A stretch of DNA of 64,000 bases from UBA5158 sp963692955 (GTDB lineage Bacteria > Pseudomonadota > Gammaproteobacteria > DSM-16500), in assembly GCA_963692955.1 (NCBI GenBank), contig OY843587.1, positions 992,001 through 1,056,000 on the forward strand, in the 5' to 3' direction. The notes under the pieces were generated by a model. That model was not told the origin of the DNA. It was given only the letters and a program-made list of their open reading frames with translations, and made no database searches. Positions 34,290-42,692 of the stretch are shown here, piece by piece. Made by a program: the position numbers and the translations under genes. Within the stretch, counting starts at the first letter, position 1, and each line of letters begins with the position of its first letter.

Positions 34290-36635
34290 ATGGAGTCTAC
34301 TTTGAAACAGGCCACGCATAATAAACCAAACCGCCGTCCACTAGCTGTTCAAATGGGGCATAGAATTCGCGAAGGCTTACTGATTTTAGCCGCCGCTTCG
34401 GCAATATTTTTATTAGTGTCATTTATCAGTTATCACAATACCGATCCCGGCTGGCTCGGCACGGGGATTAAAAACCATATCGCCAATTGGGGCGGCCGCG
34501 TCGGCGCGTTTTTAGCGGATGTGTTGTTATTCGTATTTGGCTACGTCGCTTATTTATTCCCGCCCTTGTTGGTTTTTGCCAGCTGGGTGTATGTGCAAAA
34601 CCGCGAAGCCGGCAGTCAGACTAAATCCGAAGGCGTATTAAGGTGGTTAGGTTTTTTATTAATCATCGCCTGCGCTTGCGGTTTAGCAAATTTTCTCTTG
34701 CCCGCACGCGGCCTGCACTTACCCGCGACTTCGGGTGGCGCAGCCGGTGATTTAATCGGCTCAAGTTTATTGCATACGTTCAATCCCATGGGCGGATTAT
34801 TATTTTTAACCGCGCTTATGTTATGCGGAATTACGTTATTCACGGGCTTTTCGTGGTTGGGCTTAATTGATTTTATCGGCGCGAGCGTCATGCTGATGAT
34901 CGAAAAAATCAGCGCTAAAATTCGTTTGCAGCCCGCGCTAGACCCGCTAGATAAAACAAAACAATTGCCTCTGAAAGCGGAAACGAAAAAAGCCGACAAA
35001 CAACGCGAGCCAAGTTTTTTTGAAAAAATCGAATCGAAAATTAAAGCCACCACCGCGCCCGTCGTGAAACGCGCCGAACCTGAAATTTCCGCCGCGTCAA
35101 AAAGAAAATTACCCGCCGCTAAAATGGAATCCAGCATTATTTTAGCGCCCGGCACCGTGCCGCCATTATCACTATTGAATCCAGTGCCGCCCTCCGAAGG
35201 CCAAGCATTTTCGCATACGAGCTTCGAAGAATTATCGCTATTAGTCGAACAACGCTTAGCGGATTTCGGCGTGGATGTGAAGGTCGTCGCGGTCAATCCC
35301 GGCCCTATCGTCACACGGTTCGAATTGGATTTAGCGCCAGGCATTAAGGTCAGCAAAATTAGCGGTCTCGCCAAAGATATCGCGCGTTCCTTGTCGGCGA
35401 TTAGTGTGCGCGTCGTGGAAGTCATCCCCGGCAAATCCGTCATCGGTTTAGAATTGCCAAACGAACATCGCGAAGTCGTATCATTAAGAGAAGTGCTGGA
35501 ATCACAACGCTACGCACAATCACGCTCGCCGGTCAGTCTCGCGCTCGGCAAAGACATATCGGGTTTTCCGGTCATCGTCGATCTGGCGAAAATGCCGCAT
35601 TTATTAGTCGCTGGCACCACCGGCTCCGGTAAATCCATCAGCATCAACGCGATGTTGTTAAGCATGTTATTCAAAGCCACACCCGAACAACTACGGTTAA
35701 TTTTAATCGATCCAAAAATGTTAGAATTATCTGTCTATGAAGGTATCCCGCATTTATTAACCCCGGTTATCACCGACATGAAAGACGCGGCCAATGCCTT
35801 ACGTTGGTGCGTCGCGGAAATGGATAAACGCTATCGCTTGATGTCGGCGCTAGGCGTGCGCAACCTAGCGAGCTACAATCAAAAAATTCAAGACGCGGTC
35901 AAAGCCGGCAATCCATTGCCAGCGCCGCCGTGGTTCACCGCGGAAAATGGCGAAGCGACCTTACTCGATACGCTGCCGATGATCGTCGTCGTCGCGGACG
36001 AATTAGCCGACATGATGATGGTCGTCGGCAAAAAAGTCGAAGACTTGATTACTCGCATCGCGCAAAAAGCCCGTGCGGCCGGCATCCATTTAATTCTCGC
36101 CACGCAGCGGCCGTCAGTGGACGTCATCACTGGCCTGATCAAAGCGAATATTCCCACGCGCGTCGCGTTCCAAGTCTCTTCACGCATTGACTCACGCACC
36201 ATCCTCGACCAACAAGGCGCGGAACAATTATTAGGTAATGGCGATATGTTATATTTACCGCCCGGCACGGGCATGCCAGTGCGGGTCCACGGCGCTTACG
36301 TCGGCGACGAAGAAGTGCACCGCGTCGTCGCCGCTTGGCAAACCTACGGTAAACCTAATTACTTAGAAGAAGTTACCGAAGGCGGCCCCGACGCTGCCAC
36401 GGCCAGCGGTGGCGGCGAGGCGGGCGGCGAAGCCGATCCACTCTACGATCAAGCGGTACGTATCGTCACCGAAGGCCGCCGCGCGTCTATTTCTTTAGTA
36501 CAACGGCGCTTAAAAATTGGTTATAATAGAGCCGCACGTATGATGGAAGAGATGGAAACCGCAGGCGTTGTCACCTCCATGGATAATAGTGGTTCGCGTG
36601 AAGTTCTAGCACCTCCACCGGTTAGTATTGATTAA
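34290..36635 (+). CDS. ftsK: DNA translocase FtsK
   Basis: 781 residues, shorter than the E. coli form because the linker is short. An N-terminal membrane domain of about four helices (35-215) anchors it at the septum. A Lys/Ala/Pro-rich linker (about 225-290) follows, then the alpha/beta RecA-like motor with Walker A GTTGSGKS (about 440) and VVVADELADMM. The C-terminal winged-helix gamma domain (YDQAVRIVTEGRRASISLVQ onward) recognises KOPS sequences and activates XerCD at dif. A Gly/Ala-rich spacer (ATASGGGEAGGEA) joins motor and gamma domain. A -10-like TATAGT is at 34223-34228. lolA starts 10 bases after the stop. Confidence 0.96.
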   Translation: MESTLKQATHNKPNRRPLAVQMGHRIREGLLILAAASAIFLLVSFISYHNTDPGWLGTGIKNHIANWGGRVGAFLADVLLFVFGYVAYLFPPLLVFASWVYVQNREAGSQTKSEGVLRWLGFLLIIACACGLANFLLPARGLHLPATSGGAAGDLIGSSLLHTFNPMGGLLFLTALMLCGITLFTGFSWLGLIDFIGASVMLMIEKISAKIRLQPALDPLDKTKQLPLKAETKKADKQREPSFFEKIESKIKATTAPVVKRAEPEISAASKRKLPAAKMESSIILAPGTVPPLSLLNPVPPSEGQAFSHTSFEELSLLVEQRLADFGVDVKVVAVNPGPIVTRFELDLAPGIKVSKISGLAKDIARSLSAISVRVVEVIPGKSVIGLELPNEHREVVSLREVLESQRYAQSRSPVSLALGKDISGFPVIVDLAKMPHLLVAGTTGSGKSISINAMLLSMLFKATPEQLRLILIDPKMLELSVYEGIPHLLTPVITDMKDAANALRWCVAEMDKRYRLMSALGVRNLASYNQKIQDAVKAGNPLPAPPWFTAENGEATLLDTLPMIVVVADELADMMMVVGKKVEDLITRIAQKARAAGIHLILATQRPSVDVITGLIKANIPTRVAFQVSSRIDSRTILDQQGAEQLLGNGDMLYLPPGTGMPVRVHGAYVGDEEVHRVVAAWQTYGKPNYLEEVTEGGPDAATASGGGEAGGEADPLYDQAVRIVTEGRRASISLVQRRLKIGYNRAARMMEEMETAGVVTSMDNSGSREVLAPPPVSID

Positions 36636-36645
36636 CGAGGTAACG

Positions 36646-37293
36646 ATGCGAACGTTGAAAATAGCTATATGCACATTAAGTTTTTTGTTTTGCTTACCCA
36701 CCCACGCTGACCAAGCGAGTGACGCCTTGTCGCGTTTACTGTTGAATATACATAGCATGCAAGCCAATTTCACCCAAACCGTGCAAGATAAATCCGCGCA
36801 ATCCACCACGCAATCCAGCGGTAAAATGTCGCTAGTACGGCCCGGAAAATTCCGTTGGGATGTCACCAAGCCCAACAAAGAATTAATTGTCGCGAGCGGC
36901 GCGCATCTTTGGATTTATGATCCAGACCTACAACAAGCGACCTTGCAAACACTACGCGGCGGCGGTGGCAAAGCTCCGGCGTTATTGTTAAGCGATGATA
37001 ATCTAGCATTAGATAATAACTATAATGTAAAATCCGTACCGGCGTTAATGGCGATTGCTGGTCTAGAAATTTTTGAATTAACACCGAAAGATCCGGACGA
37101 TCCGCTAGAAAAAATTAAATTAACTTTTTTACATCAACAAATTCGTGAAATGAAACTACAAGACCGCCTCGGCCACACCACCATTATTTCTTTCAATAAA
37201 GTGGAAACTGACCAACCCATTGCGGATTCATTATTTAAATTCTCGCCCCCTGAAAACATTGACGTGATAGATGAAACAAAAGACCCGAAATAA
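36646..37293 (+). CDS. lolA: Outer-membrane lipoprotein carrier protein LolA
   Basis: 215 residues from ATG 36646, which has GAGG at the right distance and a signal peptide starting MRTLKIAICTLSFLFCL with cleavage near THA/DQA. An upstream in-frame codon at 36628 would overlap ftsK and spoil the signal peptide. The mature part (LLLNIHSMQANFTQTVQD, GKMSLVRPGKFRWDVTKPNKEL, LWIYDPDLQQ) is typical LolA, the periplasmic chaperone that takes lipoproteins from LolCDE to LolB. It lies between ftsK and rarA, and its 3' end overlaps rarA by 23 bases. Confidence 0.96.
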   Translation: MRTLKIAICTLSFLFCLPTHADQASDALSRLLLNIHSMQANFTQTVQDKSAQSTTQSSGKMSLVRPGKFRWDVTKPNKELIVASGAHLWIYDPDLQQATLQTLRGGGGKAPALLLSDDNLALDNNYNVKSVPALMAIAGLEIFELTPKDPDDPLEKIKLTFLHQQIREMKLQDRLGHTTIISFNKVETDQPIADSLFKFSPPENIDVIDETKDPK

Positions 37294-38605
37294 TTCTTTT
37301 ACCTTTGATAATCCTTACGCGCCGCTCGCGGCGCGCCTGCGGCCAGCGACCCTAGAAGAATTTGTCGGCCAAACGCATTTGTTAGGTAAAGATAAGCCGT
37401 TACGCAAAGCGATCGAGCAGGGCGTGTTGCATTCCATGATTTTATGGGGCCCCCCTGGCACCGGCAAAACGACGCTCGCCCGTTTAATGGCCGAGCGCGC
37501 CCAAGCCAGATTCGAAAAACTCTCCGCGATTTTTTCCGGCGTGAAAGACATCCGCGCCGTCGTCGACGAAGCGAAACTTGCGCGTGACACAAACGGTCAA
37601 GCCACCATTTTATTCGTCGACGAAGTCCACCGTTTCAACAAAGCTCAACAAGACGCCTTTTTACCCTTCGTCGAAGATGGCACATTAATTTTAATCGGTG
37701 CCACCACAGAAAATCCTTCATTTGAACTTAACAACGCGCTCTTATCACGCGCCAGAGTGTATGTGTTACAAAGTTTAACTGAAACGGATCTATTAAAAAT
37801 TATTGCCCAAGCGCTCAGCGATCAAGAGCGCGGTCTAGGCAAACTAGAGATAGAATTTCCGTTAGATTTACAAAAAATTCTAATCCACGCGTGTGATGGC
37901 GATGCGAGACAATTATTAAATTTCTTAGAGATCATCTCTGATTTAGCTACGCCTGACACTAAATTAGTTGTGACTCAAGAATTATTAAGTGAAGTCATAC
38001 AACAAAGTTTGCGACGCTTCGATAAGGGCGGCGAAGCCTTTTACGATCAAATCTCCGCTCTACACAAATCAGTCCGTGGTTCTTCTCCAGACGCGTCGTT
38101 ATACTGGTTCGCGCGCATGTTGGACGGCGGTTGCGACCCGCGCTACTTAGGGCGGCGCATATTGCGTATGGCCAGCGAAGATGTCGGCAACGCCGATCCG
38201 CGCGCGCTCGAAATCGCTTTAAACGCATGCGACGTTTATGAGCGGCTTGGCAGTCCAGAAGGAGAATTAGCGTTAGCGCAAGCGGTCGTTTATATGGCAT
38301 GCGCCCCAAAAAGCAATGCCGTCTATACCGCGTTTAGTATGGTAAAAGAAGATATAAAAACTTACGCATCAGCCGAAGTGCCATTGCACCTAAGAAATTC
38401 TCCGACAAAATTAATGAAAGAATTAGGTTATGGCAAACGCTATCGCTACGCTCATGATGAACCCGAAGCTTACGCCGCTGGTGAAAGTTATTTTCCTGAT
38501 AATATGCCGCAACGACAATATTATTTCCCCACGCCAAGAGGCTTAGAAGCTAAGATCGCAGAAAAACTTCAACATTTGAAAGATTTAGATAAACATAAAA
38601 AATAA
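37271..38605 (+). CDS. rarA: Replication-associated recombination protein A
   Basis: 444 residues, MgsA/RarA AAA+ ATPase related to clamp loaders and eukaryotic WRNIP1. Walker A GPPGTGKTTLARLMAE, Walker B FVDEVHRFNKAQQDAFLP (family signature), ATTENPSFELNNALLSRARV sensor/arginine-finger block, and the tetramerisation C-terminus (YWFARMLDGGCDPRYLGRR). It acts at stalled forks with SSB. Start ATG 37271 lies inside lolA, the typical lolA-rarA overlap; translation is probably coupled. Confidence 0.96.
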   Translation: MKQKTRNNSFTFDNPYAPLAARLRPATLEEFVGQTHLLGKDKPLRKAIEQGVLHSMILWGPPGTGKTTLARLMAERAQARFEKLSAIFSGVKDIRAVVDEAKLARDTNGQATILFVDEVHRFNKAQQDAFLPFVEDGTLILIGATTENPSFELNNALLSRARVYVLQSLTETDLLKIIAQALSDQERGLGKLEIEFPLDLQKILIHACDGDARQLLNFLEIISDLATPDTKLVVTQELLSEVIQQSLRRFDKGGEAFYDQISALHKSVRGSSPDASLYWFARMLDGGCDPRYLGRRILRMASEDVGNADPRALEIALNACDVYERLGSPEGELALAQAVVYMACAPKSNAVYTAFSMVKEDIKTYASAEVPLHLRNSPTKLMKELGYGKRYRYAHDEPEAYAAGESYFPDNMPQRQYYFPTPRGLEAKIAEKLQHLKDLDKHKK

Positions 38606-38631
38606 GTTTGGTATAGTCGAGAGATGCGAGG

Positions 38632-38737
38632 GACTCGTGGTGCTGAGATTGACTGCTCGCTCAAAACGCGACATCCATGTCGCTTCGGATGTCATCCTGA
38701 CTTCATTCGCTCTCTATCAATCTCAACACCACGAGTC
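38632..38737. repeat. Palindromic dispersed repeat, copy A
   Basis: 106 bp beginning GACTCGTGGTG and ending CACCACGAGTC. The 20-base ends are inverted repeats with one mismatch, and an inner hairpin (GACATCC/GGATGTC) is present. Its reverse complement differs from copy B (42336-42441) at one position. It sits between the convergent 3' ends of rarA and the paralog gene at 38820. A further half-end (CCACGAGTCCCTCGCAAC) lies at 38769-38786 and pairs with GCGAGGGACTCGTGG at 38626-38640, making an outer palindrome. Confidence 0.93.
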
Positions 38738-38819
38738 GAATTATTTTCCTGACGTCGTTTTTTCAACCCCACGAGTCCCTCGCAACATCAGCCCATGAGT
38801 AACAACCAGCAATTAACCG

Positions 38820-40370
38820 TTATAATTTATTAACTTTCCTACTAATAAGCTCAGGCTTTTCATCCACAATACTACGCTGAGGAAATTTAAACGCTTGATT
38901 AGCAATACTAAAAAACCCATTAGGTTTGCCATTGACAGTTTCACCCTCATTAGCGATCATCTCAAAAAATGACTCACCATTAGGATGCTCATACTCCTTA
39001 TATCCATCATGTAAAATAATTTTAACCTTTTCATTTTCCTTCTCAATTTTTTCATGAAAATCAAAAAAATCCTGCGCATTAACATCTAAAAAAACATTAT
39101 TGCGAATATTTTTTCTTTCATCCCACAAACGCACCGTCACTTTAGACAAATCGACCCCTTCATCTTTAAATATCTTCAACGCCTCATAAACATTCTCTTC
39201 TTGCGGCCGATAATGCATACTATAAACAGTAATATGCGTCAACTGACCGTCTGTGACCTTCAATTCGCCTGACACAATAATCTTGCCTTGAGCATTCATA
39301 GAAGAATGAGCAAACCCGTCTGCAATCTCGTGATGATCAAACACAGATAACTCATGCTCGGGGTTAATCGTGTAAGCGACATAATCATCTTTACCATGCG
39401 AGCGGCGATTTGCAGTATCAAAACGTTCAAAACGATTATCATGCTGCCTTTGAAAAAATTCCCCATCTTTAATAATGATCCGGTGCGCATCCCTTTCCAA
39501 AGCATTCAGAAACGTCGTTTTGTTCTCTACATCCGATTCATATTTTTCCGCACGCATCTCCAAATATTTTGTGGGCTTGTGCGCGCGCGCTAACTCCGCT
39601 AAATGCAGCCAGTTTTTTTGCGCTTTAGAACTGTTAGAGCGAACAGAGGGTAGCTTAGACAAATTGCGCGCGTGTTTTTTCGGAATGTATTCCGGTTTAT
39701 AACATTTAATACGCGCACGGGCTGCCATCAACGCTTTGATATCTTTTTCCGTACTTACATTCAAAGTCATTTTAAGAAATTCCAACGCCGCTTTTTCAGT
39801 GGCATTAATTTCTTGCTTTTCATCGGGCAATAAAGTGTTTTCAAATTTCGCTTCGTGATACTTGCGGCAATGCTCATAGAGCTGATAAGCCGTATCGATG
39901 CGCTCAGCTAAAATTCTATCTTCAAATGAATTTAAACTATCAAACAAATGTTTTAGATCTTGCATCACTGCAGAATGCGCGAGTATGTCCTTAATATTAA
40001 CCTTTTTAGATTTCAAAGATTCTTTCTGCTCTTCGCAAAACTCAATAACGTTACGCAAACTTGCATCTTCATAATCGTAACCATGAATGACCTTATTAGC
40101 GATACGTATCATCGCAGTGTAAGCATCCTTGTCACCTTGATTGGCCGCCAACGCATAGGCCAATAACACCGGATAGACCTGTTGCATGCCGAAAGCAATG
40201 TTTTCAGTAGGATGCTTTTCTAAATATTTTGCTAAAAGCCTAAAATTTTTCTCCTCCAACTTAGTGAAAATCTCAGACCACTCATTAAAAACCTTAGAAC
40301 CCAAAGACAGTTTAAGCAAATTCGCGTTTGGGACTTTCCCCGAACGCAGTAATTCAACGATATCAATCAT
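38820..40370 (-). CDS. IQM-like domain protein, paralog 1
   Basis: 516 residues from ATG 40370, which has GAGGA seven bases upstream; a further ATG at 40391 is weaker. The N-terminus MIDIVELLRSGKVPNANLL aligns with that of the divergent paralog (MLDINQVLNNAEMPSDADL). Residues 1-280 are helical. The conserved C-terminal block, HSSMNAQGKIIVSGELKV (about 354) ... SMHYRP (about 385) ... GVDLSKVTVRLW, follows the pattern HSS-x-A-G-E-x(n)-G-x-(I/L)-x(n)-SGHYRP-x(n)-VDLS of the plant calmodulin-binding IQM family, from memory of that family. No signal peptide. Biochemical function of the block is not known to me. Flanked on its 3' side by palindromic repeat A. Confidence 0.65.
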   Translation of the reverse strand: MIDIVELLRSGKVPNANLLKLSLGSKVFNEWSEIFTKLEEKNFRLLAKYLEKHPTENIAFGMQQVYPVLLAYALAANQGDKDAYTAMIRIANKVIHGYDYEDASLRNVIEFCEEQKESLKSKKVNIKDILAHSAVMQDLKHLFDSLNSFEDRILAERIDTAYQLYEHCRKYHEAKFENTLLPDEKQEINATEKAALEFLKMTLNVSTEKDIKALMAARARIKCYKPEYIPKKHARNLSKLPSVRSNSSKAQKNWLHLAELARAHKPTKYLEMRAEKYESDVENKTTFLNALERDAHRIIIKDGEFFQRQHDNRFERFDTANRRSHGKDDYVAYTINPEHELSVFDHHEIADGFAHSSMNAQGKIIVSGELKVTDGQLTHITVYSMHYRPQEENVYEALKIFKDEGVDLSKVTVRLWDERKNIRNNVFLDVNAQDFFDFHEKIEKENEKVKIILHDGYKEYEHPNGESFFEMIANEGETVNGKPNGFFSIANQAFKFPQRSIVDEKPELISRKVNKL

Positions 40371-40535
40371 TCTGAAATCCTCACTGTTCATTTCTTATAT
40401 TGTAGCATTTCACTCCAAAAATATTTAAATACCAATATAAAACAATGAGTTAGTAAAAAACCTAATCAACTTTCATGCACTATACTCAATATATGAACAC
40501 TTATCGCTGCAATGGCCAACGCAAAGGAGCCATGT

Positions 40536-42221
40536 ATGCTAGACATCAACCAAGTTTTAAATAATGCGGAAATGCCTTCCGATGCAGACTTGCGTGGATT
40601 TTTTGGAAAAAAGGCCTATGCAAAATACCAAAAAATTTTTCTAGCTAACGACGGTGATACCTCGAAAAGTTATTTAGAACTAGCAGAACAAATCAAACAA
40701 GATAGCAAAGAAAAATATTCCCTTAACTTACAAGATGTACTCCAACAAGTTCTACCCTACATCCTTGCCGCAAAATCAAACCCAATACATGCCCTACAAA
40801 TATATAACACCACCATACGTTTTCTTCACAGAAACAATACATTCGGCGAAACCACCGTCGACGCCTTAATCGCATCCTTAAAAAACAAAATAACCGAAAT
40901 CAAAACGCAACCTATAGAAGTCAACGACATTTCCAATACAACACTTAAGCAATTAATTAGCGATGCCTATAGCGCAAAAGACACGACCCTAGCTCAGCGC
41001 CTTGACCTTCAATATCAAATTTTAAAAACTGCCAATACTGATCTCGCTAATCCAACTCTCAGCCAAGCTGAACAATTCGCCATTAAGCACTACCAACAAA
41101 AAGCCGATGAATTTCTGCAATTCATTTTAGAAACTAACGATCCAAGCCGTATCAATGAATTGATGCGCATCAGAGAAAAAAATAAACCTACGAATCCAGA
41201 ATACATTCCAGGCATTGAACCAATACGCATGCCAACCCCCAGCTTTGCAACGAGCACATCATTATTGATACGTGGTTTGCAAAACGAAAAATTACAAAAA
41301 GAAAATAAATTACTCGCTGTAAATGACAACGCTAAAGAAAAAGATGAAGATGAAAACACAATTTTATTAACTAAAGAAGAGCGAGACGATTTTCGTGTCG
41401 TCATGCATGGCGGAAAAATTTATGAACGCACCGTCGACAACACCTTCGAACTAGTTGATACCAAAAACTTTGCCGCTAAAATTGGCGAAGGCTACGCAGC
41501 GTTTACCGTTAACAACAAAGGTGAATTTTCACTATTCGATCATCTTGAAGGAGATAATAATTTATTTCACTCCTCGACAAACGCACAAGCCTACGTTTTC
41601 GCCGCAGGTGAAATTAAAATTGAAAATGGCCAAATCACCGCTCTAACCAACACCAGCGGACACTATAGACCGACACTTGACAGTACCATAGCACTACTTA
41701 ACTATTTACAAGATCGTCAAGTAGATATCTCCAAAATTCATGTCACGATACAAACACCCACAGATCAGAAAGAATTTAACGGCTTAGATTTAGTTGAAAA
41801 CCAAGCCGCCGCCAAAGATCTCTCCCAAAACCTTTCTGAAGATGTTTCAGAATCCAGCACCAACGACAACGACGATCAATGGAATGCACATGAAAACATT
41901 AATTTTGATGATTGGGCCAAGACTGACGAAGCTAGCTTCGATAACAGCGCCACCGATGACAATTGGGCGACATTTGATAATGTAGAACCAGAAACAGAAT
42001 CTGATACAAATTCAGAATCAGAAGTCTCAAAAAACTCAAACAGCGACGCTTTCTCTGATTCAGCCGATTGGGCCGATTTCAACGAGCCAACCCCAATTCT
42101 ACCAAAAGACACGACAAACAAAGATATCCGTAGATCATCATTCTTCAGCAAGACTCAATCCACACCAATCAAAGAAAATGAAAAAGAAATAACAGAAAAA
42201 ATCAAAAAACCCAGCCGCTAA
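40536..42221 (+). CDS. IQM-like domain protein, paralog 2, with acidic WxxF tail
   Basis: 561 residues from ATG 40536 (AAGGAG six bases upstream); an earlier ATG at 40512 lacks a site. The helical N-terminal half aligns loosely with paralog 1. The conserved block is HSSTNAQAYVFAAGEIKI (about 343), SGHYRP (about 374) and VDISKIHVTI. After residue 430 comes an Asp/Ser/Asn-rich tail absent from paralog 1, with DDNWATFDN (W477) and ADWADFNEP (W512), i.e. WxxF followed or surrounded by acidic residues, and a Lys/Glu-rich end (KENEKEITEKIKKPSR). WxxF-acidic motifs bind AP-1/AP-2/GGA ear domains in eukaryotes. A host-directed role is inferred. The gene is A+T-rich and bracketed by inverted repeats. 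Confidence 0.65.
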   Translation: MLDINQVLNNAEMPSDADLRGFFGKKAYAKYQKIFLANDGDTSKSYLELAEQIKQDSKEKYSLNLQDVLQQVLPYILAAKSNPIHALQIYNTTIRFLHRNNTFGETTVDALIASLKNKITEIKTQPIEVNDISNTTLKQLISDAYSAKDTTLAQRLDLQYQILKTANTDLANPTLSQAEQFAIKHYQQKADEFLQFILETNDPSRINELMRIREKNKPTNPEYIPGIEPIRMPTPSFATSTSLLIRGLQNEKLQKENKLLAVNDNAKEKDEDENTILLTKEERDDFRVVMHGGKIYERTVDNTFELVDTKNFAAKIGEGYAAFTVNNKGEFSLFDHLEGDNNLFHSSTNAQAYVFAAGEIKIENGQITALTNTSGHYRPTLDSTIALLNYLQDRQVDISKIHVTIQTPTDQKEFNGLDLVENQAAAKDLSQNLSEDVSESSTNDNDDQWNAHENINFDDWAKTDEASFDNSATDDNWATFDNVEPETESDTNSESEVSKNSNSDAFSDSADWADFNEPTPILPKDTTNKDIRRSSFFSKTQSTPIKENEKEITEKIKKPSR

Positions 42222-42335
42222 ACCCCGCAAATAAATTCTCCAATCAAATTTACAAACACAAATAAACTCAAGAAAAAGATTAGACTCGTGCTATTGAGAT
42301 CAACACAAATCAGATAACGTCAGGAAAACAATACG

Positions 42336-42441
42336 ACTCGTGGTGTTGAGATTGATAGAGAGCGAATGAAGTCAGGATGACATCCAAAGCGACATGGATG
42401 TCGCGTTTTGAGCGAGCAGTCAATCTCAGCACCACGAGTCC
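42336..42441. repeat. Palindromic dispersed repeat, copy B
   Basis: 106 bp, GACTCGTGGTGTTGAGATTG ... CAATCTCAGCACCACGAGTC, inverted ends 19/20. One difference from the reverse complement of copy A. Period to copy C is 161 bases. Confidence 0.93.
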
Positions 42442-42496
42442 CACGCAACTATCGACTTATAACTTGAAAAAAAGACAACGCCAGGAAAGCAATACG

Positions 42497-42601
42497 ACTA
42501 GTGGTGTTGAGATTGATAGAGAGCGAATGAAGTCAAGATGACATCCAAAGCGACATGAATGTCGCGTTTTGAGCGAGCAGTCAATCTCAGCACCACGAGT
42601 C
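42497..42601. repeat. Palindromic dispersed repeat, copy C
   Basis: 105 bp, direct tandem copy of B with a few substitutions (GACTAGTGG at the left end, GACATGAATGTC in the inner hairpin). Spacer between B and C (TATAACTTGAAAAAAAGACA) recurs after C. Confidence 0.92.
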
Positions 42602-42692
42602 TCACGCAACAATCGACATATAACTTGAAAAAAAGACAACGCAAGGAAAACACCACAAGTCCCTCGCAACACCAGACTTTAAAATACCCGCA

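Larger units (their letters stand above)
42222..42692. other. Intergenic region with tandem palindromic repeats
   Basis: 471 bases between the convergent paralog 2 and dipZ-like genes, almost wholly made of repeat units: a partial copy at about 42282-42306 (GACTCGTGCTATTGAGATCAA), full copies B and C, and a truncated unit at about 42630-42671 in which the inner palindrome is missing (AAGGAAAACACCACAAGTCC). Units start with a shared lead-in (GTCAGGAAAACAATAC or variants). A short minus-strand ORF here is only the repeat read through. Confidence 0.85.

Noticed and set aside
34616..35443. 275-residue minus-strand ORF inside ftsK
   Set aside because: Antisense shadow of a G+C-richer coding frame; the FtsK frame is fully conserved.
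38632..42601. Insertion sequence
   Set aside because: Inverted repeats are present, but neither enclosed gene has transposase motifs.
42282..42671. Possible CRISPR array
   Set aside because: Units are 105-106 bp, palindromic, only two full tandem copies, spacers are similar to each other, and no cas genes are near.
42457..42672. 71-residue minus-strand ORF
   Set aside because: It is the palindromic repeat unit read through; no ribosome site and the sequence recurs in each copy.
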